Positions 26,486 to 34,583 of a stretch of 64,000 nucleotides of DNA are shown here, in pieces. The notes beneath the pieces were generated by a model. It worked only from the letters and a program-made list of their open reading frames with translations. It was not told where the DNA came from and made no database searches. Where the stretch lies: assembly GCA_963712715.1 (NCBI GenBank), contig CAVQJI010000058.1:62001-126000 (forward strand), given 5' to 3'. This DNA is from JAFEDN01 sp963712715 (GTDB taxonomy: Bacteria; Pseudomonadota; Gammaproteobacteria; Coxiellales; Coxiellaceae). The stretch's first letter is position 1, and each line of letters starts with the position of its first letter. The translations under genes and the position numbers were made by a program.

Positions 26486-28741
26486 CTAGATATTTGATGT
26501 AAAATTTGATTTTTGATTTAAACCTGAATCCTGATCGTTAGAATACGTGTTTTGGTTTCTCAAAAGAATGCCTTTGTAACCCAGGTTAGGAGTCTTATTT
26601 TGATAATCTTTTAACGGGGGTACTGATTGAGTAAACCCCCGTTCAACAGCTAAATGATATAATCGTAGCGCTTCTGTGACATTTTTTTCCACTCCAATAC
26701 CAAAGCTATAACACTTTGCTAATCGAAATAGGGATCGCGCATGACCCTGATCAGCAGCTAAACGAAATAATCGTGCCGCTTCAACTTCATTTTTTTCCAT
26801 GCCATTGATGCCTAGCGCATAATAAAGACCCAAATTCCATTGGGCTCCCGCATAACCCTGATCAGCAGCTAAACGAAATAATCGCGCCGCTTCAACTTCA
26901 TTTTTTTCCATGCCATTGATGCCTAGCGCATAATAAACACCCAAACTCCATTGGGCTTGCGCATGACCCTGATCTGCGGCTAAACGGAATAATCGTACCG
27001 CTTCTTTGTGGTCTTTTTCCACTCCCATGCCGTGTCTGTAACAATGGGCTAAATTATGTTGAGCAGACATAGCGCCTTTATCTGCGGCTAAACGATATAA
27101 TTTCACCGCTTCGTTGATGTCTGCTTTCACTCCAAGACCTTTCCAGTAACAATAGCCTAAACTATTGAGTGACGCCGCATACCCTTGAGCAGCGGATAGC
27201 AAAAATAAACGTGCCGCTTCTGCTTCATTTTTTTCCACACCATGGATGCCTTTCGCATAACACATACCCAACTGCCATTGTCTTTCCGGTGATGCTGCTA
27301 TCTTATCATCCAGGGGAGTACTGCTTGTGGAAGGAACGGATAACTCTGACGTGGTTTCTGGTTTAATTTCGATTTTAACCTCGGTTTCATTTTTTTCCGG
27401 GCCATTAGTGCCTCGCCCATAATAAAGATCCAATTGCCTTTGGGCTTGCGCATGACCCTGATCTGCGGCTAAGCGGAATAATCGTTCTGCTTCTTTATGG
27501 TCTTTTTCCGTTCCCCTACCGTTTAGGTAGCAACGGGCCAGATTATATTGAGCAGACATAAGGCCTTTATCTGCGGCTAAATGAAATAATTTCGCCGCTT
27601 CGTTGATGTCTGCTTCCACTCCAAGGCCATTCCAGTAACAATAGCCTAAACTATTGAGTGACGCCGCATACCCTTGAGTAGCGGATAGCCAAAATAAACG
27701 TGCCGCTTCTGCTTCATTTTTTTCCACACCATTGACGCCGTTCAGATAACAAATACCCATCTGCCATTGTCTTTCCGGTGATGCTAGTATCTTATCATCT
27801 AAGTGAGTACTGGCTGTCTCAGGTTCCGGATTTTTACGCTTTCTATTTTCTGATGAGTGTAGAGAACGATCAGCGAAGAAGCTGTTTGAGTAAGGAGAAG
27901 GAGAAATAAAAGAAGGCGGAGGAGGATCAGTTAGAGCGAATGACTCTGGCGTACCCCCCAGACAATACTCTGACGTGATTCCTGGTTTAAGTTCCATTTC
28001 AACCTCGTTTTTTTCTTTTTTAACAAGAGGTCTAAATCCGGAATCAGGCTGACAGGCGCACCAGTACACAGTTTGGAGAAATGTATTATCAGAAATTTTC
28101 TCGATAATCTTTCCCTCCTGTCCATCTAATAGATATATTTTTTTATGACGATCATCAATATAATAATTAAGAATATGTCCTAGTAAGGAACTTGAATTTT
28201 TTAATGTTAATACAATTATTCCAAATGCACTGTCTTTAGAGCAATAAGGATTTCCTTTCATTGGATTATTACGAGGAGCATATTCTAATAAATCCTCAGA
28301 TAATTTTTTTATTGTTGAGCGAACAAGGGTTAATCCAATTTTTTTTTTAGATTCAATATCAGAGGCGTGGTCAACCGTAGTGGCAAAATATGGGTTAATA
28401 TCATTAGGATTGTCAATATAAACAACTTCTGTGTAATCAGGGTTGATTGAACGCATTAATTTTACAAAATCTTCATTATCTTCGGATGAAATCCTGGAGG
28501 CCACTAATCGGTTATTCTTTTTTACAGGTTGTGTTGGTACAGCCGTTTTAGGATTTCGAGCAACTGGTTTTAATTTATTTGGAGTAATTTTACCTTTGAG
28601 TACTTTGGTTACGGCTATAGTGCAATCCGCGCAGTTCATTGTACCCCCACCCGGATTTATATTTTTCAAGAACGAAAAATCTGGCGAAGGAACTTTTTTT
28701 TGAGATTTAAACGCATCTGAATTTTTGTTACTATTTTGCAC
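26486..28741 (-). CDS. Papain-fold (Tox-PL-like) domain plus Sel1 repeats, putative effector
   Basis: 751 residues in two parts. Residues ~30-225 contain GGGTMNCADCTIAVTKVLKG (C37, C40), then SLLGHILNYYID (H189) and KKIYLLDGQEG (D206, Q208). This Cys...GH.N...DGQ order is that of the Tox-PL papain-like toxin domain, whose relatives act as deamidases or proteases. Residues ~330-715 hold about ten Sel1-type TPR repeats (YCYWNGLGVEADINEAAKLF, LAADQGHAQAQ) in two blocks in similar order, so part of the gene was duplicated internally; the DNA near 26750-26960 contains two nearly identical ~108-bp units. There is no signal peptide. It lies between two ankyrin/ART-like paralogues. An effector role is inferred; the Sel1 part is certain and the papain part likely. 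Confidence 0.75.
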   Translation of the reverse strand: MQNSNKNSDAFKSQKKVPSPDFSFLKNINPGGGTMNCADCTIAVTKVLKGKITPNKLKPVARNPKTAVPTQPVKKNNRLVASRISSEDNEDFVKLMRSINPDYTEVVYIDNPNDINPYFATTVDHASDIESKKKIGLTLVRSTIKKLSEDLLEYAPRNNPMKGNPYCSKDSAFGIIVLTLKNSSSLLGHILNYYIDDRHKKIYLLDGQEGKIIEKISDNTFLQTVYWCACQPDSGFRPLVKKEKNEVEMELKPGITSEYCLGGTPESFALTDPPPPSFISPSPYSNSFFADRSLHSSENRKRKNPEPETASTHLDDKILASPERQWQMGICYLNGVNGVEKNEAEAARLFWLSATQGYAASLNSLGYCYWNGLGVEADINEAAKLFHLAADKGLMSAQYNLARCYLNGRGTEKDHKEAERLFRLAADQGHAQAQRQLDLYYGRGTNGPEKNETEVKIEIKPETTSELSVPSTSSTPLDDKIAASPERQWQLGMCYAKGIHGVEKNEAEAARLFLLSAAQGYAASLNSLGYCYWKGLGVKADINEAVKLYRLAADKGAMSAQHNLAHCYRHGMGVEKDHKEAVRLFRLAADQGHAQAQWSLGVYYALGINGMEKNEVEAARLFRLAADQGYAGAQWNLGLYYALGINGMEKNEVEAARLFRLAADQGHARSLFRLAKCYSFGIGVEKNVTEALRLYHLAVERGFTQSVPPLKDYQNKTPNLGYKGILLRNQNTYSNDQDSGLNQKSNFTSNI

Positions 28742-28835
28742 TTTGCTTTACCCTTTTAAACTAATTTTCAACATTTTACTCGATTCCATCCGGATTGTAA
28801 AGACTGAGTGAGTTTGAGGATGCCGGGTGGGTGTC

Positions 28836-28865
28836 TTGCCGATGCGTATGGTTGTTTGTTATACT
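28836..28865 (+). promoter_or_regulatory. Candidate ppiB promoter
   Basis: TTGCCG (28836-28841), an 18-bp spacer and TATACT (28860-28865). The -10 ends only 6 bp before the chosen ATG, so transcription would begin at or next to the start codon (leaderless or nearly so), unless a further promoter lies upstream. It resembles the block at 23875-23914. Confidence 0.4.
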
Positions 28866-28871
28866 TTGGGG

Positions 28872-29363
28872 ATGATTAAATTAGAAACAAATTTGGGCGT
28901 TATCGCCATTGAGCTGGATGAGGAGAATACTCCCAAAACAGCCGCCAATTTTCTGGAATATGTCAAGAGCGGTTTTTACGATGGGGTTATTTTCCACCGG
29001 GTTATCAAAGGGTTTATGATTCAGGGTGGAGGGTTTAAGCCGGGCATGGTGTCCAAAACCCCCGGAAAGCCAATTATGAATGAAGCTGATAAAGGCGGTA
29101 AGAACGCTCGGGGCACGCTTGCCATGGCCCGCACCAATGACCCGCATTCTGCTTCGGCGCAGTTTTTTATTAACGTCGCCGATAATGATTTTTTAAATTT
29201 TAAATCCAGAACCCCGGACGGATGGGGTTATTGCGTATTTGGCCACGTGCTAGAAGGCATGGACGTGATTGACAGGATCGCCAAAACCGCCACCACGGCT
29301 AAAGCCGGACATCGTGACGTTCCTGAAGATGACGTGCTAATCAAACACGCTGTCCACGAATAA
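28872..29363 (+). CDS. ppiB: Cyclophilin-type peptidyl-prolyl cis-trans isomerase B
   Basis: A cytoplasmic cyclophilin of 163 residues that catalyses prolyl isomerisation. It has the full active-site signature: FHRVIKGFMIQGGGF, ARGTLAMARTNDPHSASAQF and the C-terminal WGYCVFGHVLEGMDVID, as in E. coli PpiB. ATG 28872 (MIKLETNLGVIAIEL) gives the family's usual N-terminus; the frame continues upstream to 28827, but that extension is not conserved and overlaps the promoter. It is transcribed away from the Sel1 gene. Confidence 0.95.
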   Translation: MIKLETNLGVIAIELDEENTPKTAANFLEYVKSGFYDGVIFHRVIKGFMIQGGGFKPGMVSKTPGKPIMNEADKGGKNARGTLAMARTNDPHSASAQFFINVADNDFLNFKSRTPDGWGYCVFGHVLEGMDVIDRIAKTATTAKAGHRDVPEDDVLIKHAVHE

Positions 29364-29483
29364 GATGTGAAAATCGATTTCAGAGAACCTGGAACAACCC
29401 TGTAAGAACCATTTTGACTTTCCCGCTTTTTATAATTATAATATTTTACCTGATTAATATTTATAAATAACTAAAGGAAAAAA

Positions 29484-31496
29484 ATGGAAATCAATATATT
29501 ATTAAGCGCTTGGAACATCCTGGTAACTCTAAAAATCCCTGCAAATCTGACATTAGGGGGTTTATTGAAACAAATTTTTACCTCGAAAGATCCCTTTCTG
29601 CCTTATGACTTTTCTATTCTGGAAGAAGGCTCGAAAGTAAAAGAAAGGATTGCTACCCATTTGGATAAACCTTTACAGCAACTATCGGGTACATATCCCT
29701 ACATTGAATTGTTGTTTCCTTACTCGAAAATTCAAACTAGCATGCTGAAGGAAAGTGTATTACAAGGGTTGGCCGAGCAAAAAATGACGGCGTCTGATGA
29801 GGTGAGAGTCTCTACACATCCATCCGGTCATGGAATTTTACATTATAAAATAAGATTCGGGGTGTTGAAGCCGAAAGATTTAATTCTTTATAAAGATCAA
29901 ATTAATTTTCAATTGAAAGAAGATTTAAAGACCAGCGAATACCAGACAGTCGGGGCAACTCCCTTACATATAGCCGCACTTTATGATGTCAAACCTTATC
30001 TCATCAAGCTCCTTGTCAGTAAAGGCGCTAATCTGAATGTTCAGGATAGTCTGGGAAACACGGCGCTGCATTATACGGCTAAAGCGAATGATGACGCTTC
30101 GGTATCACTTTTACTGCAATTGGGTGCAAATCTTAATATACCCAATAATGAGGGGCAATTTCCTCTGGAATTAATGACATCCGGGAAAGAAACAGAAATT
30201 TTACTCTCTCATGGGAGGCAATTTCTTCCATCGATACCTTCCGGTCAAAATAGAGATAAGTGGGTTGAGCCTTACAGACAATATTTTATCGACCCTTTAT
30301 TTGCCGAATTAATTCTTGATCCCTCTCTTAGGCCATTCGTCACATTTAGGAATATACTAAACATCATTAGCAGCTTTATCTCCGTTGAAGAAAAAGAGTG
30401 GAAGAAACTTTTATCCTATCCTTCGAATGAAATTGAAGGCAGTATTGTGATTAGAAAGATTAATAATACATTAGAAAATTTGAAAAAAAACGCCCTGGAA
30501 AGAGATTGTGGCAATTTATTGATACAGGGGCCTTTACCTGTTAAAAATGCCACCTTAGATTTTTCCTGCGTTGTGCGCGCTTTTATATACGATATACCTA
30601 TTTTTTTCGACTGTGATATAAACACTCAGGATATAGTGGCCAGCATTGCACATTGTTTCAATATCAATATAACCAGAATGCTGGCGGAGGAACCTGATGT
30701 AGATCAGATTAAGCTTTCTGATACCGAATTACAGCGATGTTATACCTATTTTATTCCCATGCTTAATGGAAAAAAAATAACTCGGGTTGAATCTGAATTT
30801 AAAAAGAATGAATATCAGTATGGTATTGACAGCCAGACATTGCACCCAGCAGAAAAGCTGGCTATTTACCTCTACAGCAGGTCGGAATACATTCCATCTT
30901 TTCACGAACTAATCAACTACTTTTTTAGAAATCTGAAAATAGATTCTTTTTCAGAACTTAAACCTATTTTTTTACTGGGAACTGTCGTCACGCACGCACT
31001 TTCCAGACTTCCTGATACGGAAGGATTCGTACATGAAATGAGAATTGAAGATGCTTCTGATATACCCAGTCGAATTAATATTCTGAAAAAAAATTCTATT
31101 GTGTATGAAAAACCTTTGTTGAGTACCTATGGTTTAAAGTATAAAGAATTTTTTTATGAATGTTTATTTCTATTTGGAAAAAATCCAATGGAAATTCGTG
31201 CTGTTTATTATTTTATTAAAAATTATAAAAAAAAATGCATACAGGTTTATTCTGAATATTCGGATGAAAATGAAATTTTATTCGGCATCGGTACGAAATT
31301 TATTTTATTAGATTCGTTTAAAGACAGCGATGGCCGGGAATTTTTCGTTTATACACCATTCGATGGCGTAGGAATAAAAACAAAACCAGTACCTCTATCA
31401 CAAATGATTTCACAAACCCTATTGCCTGCTCCCAAACTCATGCCAATGACAAATTTCAATGGGACAGCCGTATGGAACGGGTGTAGCCAAAGATGA
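29484..31496 (+). CDS. Ankyrin-repeat protein with C-terminal ADP-ribosyltransferase-like domain, putative effector
   Basis: 670 residues. Residues ~1-85 read like a beta-grasp (ubiquitin-like) fold: two short strands, a helix TLGGLLKQIF, then strands ending YIELLFP; this is tentative. Ankyrin repeats lie at ~155-250 (GATPLHIAALYDVKPYLIKL; GNTALHYTAKANDDASVSLL). The middle (~250-500) is unrecognised. The C-terminus has the three ordered motifs of R-S-E ADP-ribosyltransferases: arginine in VHEMRIED (R520), YEKPLLSTYG (S547-T548), and CIQVYSEYSDENEILF with E595-x-E597 followed by GTKFILLDSF. The spacing of 27 and about 50 residues fits ART enzymes. AAAGGAAAAA precedes the ATG. There is no signal peptide. 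A broken paralogue lies 3.4 kb upstream. The C-terminal ~15 residues run over a Sel1 remnant in another frame. Confidence 0.75.
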   Translation: MEINILLSAWNILVTLKIPANLTLGGLLKQIFTSKDPFLPYDFSILEEGSKVKERIATHLDKPLQQLSGTYPYIELLFPYSKIQTSMLKESVLQGLAEQKMTASDEVRVSTHPSGHGILHYKIRFGVLKPKDLILYKDQINFQLKEDLKTSEYQTVGATPLHIAALYDVKPYLIKLLVSKGANLNVQDSLGNTALHYTAKANDDASVSLLLQLGANLNIPNNEGQFPLELMTSGKETEILLSHGRQFLPSIPSGQNRDKWVEPYRQYFIDPLFAELILDPSLRPFVTFRNILNIISSFISVEEKEWKKLLSYPSNEIEGSIVIRKINNTLENLKKNALERDCGNLLIQGPLPVKNATLDFSCVVRAFIYDIPIFFDCDINTQDIVASIAHCFNINITRMLAEEPDVDQIKLSDTELQRCYTYFIPMLNGKKITRVESEFKKNEYQYGIDSQTLHPAEKLAIYLYSRSEYIPSFHELINYFFRNLKIDSFSELKPIFLLGTVVTHALSRLPDTEGFVHEMRIEDASDIPSRINILKKNSIVYEKPLLSTYGLKYKEFFYECLFLFGKNPMEIRAVYYFIKNYKKKCIQVYSEYSDENEILFGIGTKFILLDSFKDSDGREFFVYTPFDGVGIKTKPVPLSQMISQTLLPAPKLMPMTNFNGTAVWNGCSQR

Positions 31497-31674
31497 GAAG
31501 CAGGCCGTATTTTAGTATCGGAAAGCAGCTCAACAAGGTCATGATAACGCACGGAATAAGCTTAAAAAATTAGGCGGTTCTGTCTCGGTGACCACGAATC
31601 CTGCCAGTACATTTGCTGGTCGTACTCAATCTTTTTCCTCAATTATCGCGTCATTACGAGATTTTCATTTTTGA
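31471..31674 (+). pseudogene. Sel1-repeat gene remnant with in-frame stop
   Basis: From 31471 this frame reads YGTGVAKDEKQAVF, stop (TAG 31513-31515), YRKAAQQGHDNARNKL, then runs to TGA 31672. This is a typical final Sel1 repeat in which the stop replaces the usual tryptophan (TGG to TAG). It overlaps the 3' end of the ankyrin/ART-like gene in a different frame, so a Sel1 gene was deleted up to or fused with it. Confidence 0.65.
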
Positions 31675-31690
31675 TACTTTGGACAAAGCC

Positions 31691-34408
31691 TTATCGTATG
31701 GTCAACCTATCAAATTGTGGAGCAGGGCTGGAGGAGATGGAATAATAAACAATGGAAACGATTCCGTCGTCGCCGGTTTCGATAATTTTATTATCTCCGA
31801 CGGCGTAAAAGGGATTGCCATTCCAGTCTTCGTCGGTTTTGATCGCGCGTGGTGAATAAAACGGTCCGTAATCGAAATGCGAACCGTTCACTTCCGCCAA
31901 CCGATATTTGTGATTTTTCTGCAAGCCACGAATGACAATGCTCTCATGGTTGTCGTAAAAAGAATGGATTTCCATATTACTGCCCGCTACTAACTTCAAC
32001 TGTACGGCAATATTCAGATTAATTTCCGTATTCGTATCACTGGCCTGGCTATGCACCACCAGAGGAATGGAATAGGGCCCGCCCACCTGATCGTGAGGCG
32101 CTGCAATGGTTAGGCGATTGTTCTGCACGGACACCCAGCGAGGGCTTCCCGCTCCAAGGGTTATGTTGAGCCGGTCATTGGGCACGCTGTTTTTAATATA
32201 TTGATTAAGATCCATGACATGCGTGACACCCGCCGTGGCTACCGTTAAGGGCGCATTGATCCACACCGGTTTGGGTAAATCCGGATTCGCGAGGACATTG
32301 ATCGTCAGTAATTGCACGCTGGTTTTGTGAGTACTTTGACTCGTCGCGAGAACCCGCACCGACTGCACTGTGCCGACTTCATTCGGAGAAATAGCACGGG
32401 TATTAATCACTAAATAAGTCTGCTCGGTTTTCTGGCCTTTATCGCTTACTTTTAAACTGATCCAGCGCGGTGAATGAAAGCTGTCAAGCTGGTAAGTAAA
32501 TAAATCGCCACTAATGTCATTTTGAGCATAATTATTGATGGGTATTTCCATCTCTTCGCCCTGCGCGATTTTCACGTCAGGCAGTTGGGTCTTCATCCAG
32601 TGTGGAACGCCGGTATAAACCATGACAGTTTGCACATAATCAACAGCTTTACCACTGGCTTTACTGTGCACCCGTAAATTAATAGTGAACTTTTTACCGG
32701 CGGCGTCGCTGGGCACATCGCCTTTACTGGCTAAACAATGGCAGAGACCATTGAAACCCATCCATTCCGGTCCACTGATATATTCAAAACTGAGCTGATC
32801 CTGCGGATACCGATTTTCCAGCGCGGTAGTTAAATCGTCGCTACGAAAAGGCTCGTCGATGACGGGATTACTGAAGATATCCTTTTTCCATTGCGGCATC
32901 AGCTCTGGGTCTTCGTTCACCGGAATAAGCAAAATAGCTTTACTGGTAATGCCGGAGACTTTACTCGTGGCAGTGACAGAAATTTTTTGTGGCTCTGAAA
33001 TCAGGGAGGCTTCCTGCGGTATACCGGTTAAATTCTGGTGATTCTGGACGGAAAGCCAATGGGGCAGCGTAGCCAGGTCGATTTCAAATGCAATCTGATC
33101 ATTTCGGATATTGCTTTTAACATAGTCATTTAAATTCAGTGAGTAATTCTTGTTCAGTGTGACGCCTGGTAAATTCTGCCACAGAAAAGACTGCGGAACC
33201 GGATTGATATATATTCTGCTATTGAAGTCGTTACTCTTTCCGCTCATTTTGCTGGTTACGCGCAGAATCACTTCGTAATATTTATTGGCGGCGCCTTCGG
33301 GTATGTTTTTAGCGATAAGGGAAAAACCATTGTCGCCGATCTCCAGCCAGTTCGCTGAACTATTGATTATCTGAAAAGTTAACTGATCATTGTCGGGTAA
33401 ACGATCGGTATTAATCGCGGTGGCCAGGTTAGCGAAATAAGGCCGGAGCGCTATACCGTCTTTAAATTCAAAACCGGTTCGCCATTCCGGCGCGGGTAAT
33501 TGAAGATTGGGGTTAATTTGAAGGGTGATCTCGGCATTGCTGGATTTGGCGCTGTGGGTGCTGGTAACGGTTAAATAAATGATTTGCGTGGTATTGATAT
33601 CTTCCGGACTTATTTTTTCGGCGGCGATATGCAACTGGCCATTGGGTTGTAAACTGACCCAGTCCGGGTTGATTTTGCCGGGCGTTAAAGAATAAAGAAA
33701 GCTATCATCGGGGACATTAGAGGAAGCGTATTCATTTAAATTGATATCCGCATAATTTTTTTGCTGGATCGCCACTGCGGGAAAACTGGAGATGCTCCAT
33801 TTTGGCTGTATCTCCCGGTGTTCCACGGCCAGTTTGAAAGTTTGCCAGCCACCGCTTTGACCCGTGAGCTTATCCATTACGGAGATGCTGATTTCCACTT
33901 CGTTGCCTGGTTCATTAACCTGCTGCTGATTGCCTTCCAGGTTCTGACCATCGGCGCTGATTTGCAGCCAGCGGGGATGTTTTTTATCCAGAGTAAAAAT
34001 TAATTTGGAAGAATCTGAAGTTCCGTTGTGGATGAATTTAGCCAGGTTGATTTGGTGAGGATACGAAACTTCCGCCAGGGCTGGGGGGAGTGAAGTGTTT
34101 TGAGTGTCCCATTCAGGCTTTTTGGGACTGGGGGGCGGGAGCGCCGCAAGGTTCTCTGAAGGGAAATCCGGTTTGGATGCTGTGGGTAAATTGTCCGGAG
34201 TGGTGGTTATATCAGCCAGTTTAATTTCAGGACTGGCAGGTGCGGACGCCGCCGCCGGTTCCACTATTTTTTCCTGAGCCGGTGGGCTTTTAAACCAGCT
34301 AATCAGCTGTGACAGGCCGCCGGGGGCTGCTGAAGCATTCCCCATACAGGTCAGCCCGATGACAGCCACCAGGACTAAAAAACCAAAATTTATCAATAAC
34401 TTTTTCAT
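31691..34408 (-). CDS. Exported protein with tandem Ig/cadherin-like domains
   Basis: 905 residues beginning with a signal peptide (MKKLLINFGFLVLVAVIGL...NASA), so it is exported to the periplasm or cell surface. A Pro/Ala-rich spacer (~35-90) is followed by about seven similar units of ~100 residues. Each has a LxxY(V/A)xSNxxxDxxxF stretch, PxW(L/I)S(V/L), and a closing strand with (T/H)SxxSGKS, then NPxLPxPxW. This pattern fits putative-Ig (He_PIG) or dystroglycan-cadherin-like beta-sandwich repeats, used in adhesion or cell-wall contact. The last ~90 residues differ (DYGPFYSPRAIKTDEDW). No anchor or sorting motif is visible. Function unknown. Confidence 0.65.
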   Translation of the reverse strand: MKKLLINFGFLVLVAVIGLTCMGNASAAPGGLSQLISWFKSPPAQEKIVEPAAASAPASPEIKLADITTTPDNLPTASKPDFPSENLAALPPPSPKKPEWDTQNTSLPPALAEVSYPHQINLAKFIHNGTSDSSKLIFTLDKKHPRWLQISADGQNLEGNQQQVNEPGNEVEISISVMDKLTGQSGGWQTFKLAVEHREIQPKWSISSFPAVAIQQKNYADINLNEYASSNVPDDSFLYSLTPGKINPDWVSLQPNGQLHIAAEKISPEDINTTQIIYLTVTSTHSAKSSNAEITLQINPNLQLPAPEWRTGFEFKDGIALRPYFANLATAINTDRLPDNDQLTFQIINSSANWLEIGDNGFSLIAKNIPEGAANKYYEVILRVTSKMSGKSNDFNSRIYINPVPQSFLWQNLPGVTLNKNYSLNLNDYVKSNIRNDQIAFEIDLATLPHWLSVQNHQNLTGIPQEASLISEPQKISVTATSKVSGITSKAILLIPVNEDPELMPQWKKDIFSNPVIDEPFRSDDLTTALENRYPQDQLSFEYISGPEWMGFNGLCHCLASKGDVPSDAAGKKFTINLRVHSKASGKAVDYVQTVMVYTGVPHWMKTQLPDVKIAQGEEMEIPINNYAQNDISGDLFTYQLDSFHSPRWISLKVSDKGQKTEQTYLVINTRAISPNEVGTVQSVRVLATSQSTHKTSVQLLTINVLANPDLPKPVWINAPLTVATAGVTHVMDLNQYIKNSVPNDRLNITLGAGSPRWVSVQNNRLTIAAPHDQVGGPYSIPLVVHSQASDTNTEINLNIAVQLKLVAGSNMEIHSFYDNHESIVIRGLQKNHKYRLAEVNGSHFDYGPFYSPRAIKTDEDWNGNPFYAVGDNKIIETGDDGIVSIVYYSISSSPAPQFDRLTIR

Positions 34409-34488
34409 TTTTTATAATAGCCAGATTTATTAATGATCAGGTTATTATATAGGCTATTCCTTAAGGGAACATTAAGAAAAATTAGGGG

Positions 34489-34583
34489 GTCAAGCTAAGG
34501 ATTTTTCCTCTGATTCCCCCCTTTGAAAAAGGGGGGTTAGGGGGGATTTTTGGACTGAACACAAATGCCTCCCTTAGCTTGAC
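34489..34583. repeat. Inverted repeat with a second palindrome nested inside; supplies the ArnT-like stop
   Basis: GTCAAGCTAAGG (34489-34500) pairs with CCTTAGCTTGAC (34572-34583). Between them is CCCCCCTTTGAAAAAGGGGGG (34515-34536, written here as its two halves CCCCCCTTTG and AAAAAGGGGGG), the same unit as the cluster at 56687. The right arm carries the last codons and stop of the ArnT-like gene. Confidence 0.75.

Noticed and set aside
26700..27800. Tandem DNA repeats suggesting a CRISPR or satellite
   Set aside because: They are the coding repeats of Sel1 units, in frame at ~108 bp per 36 residues.
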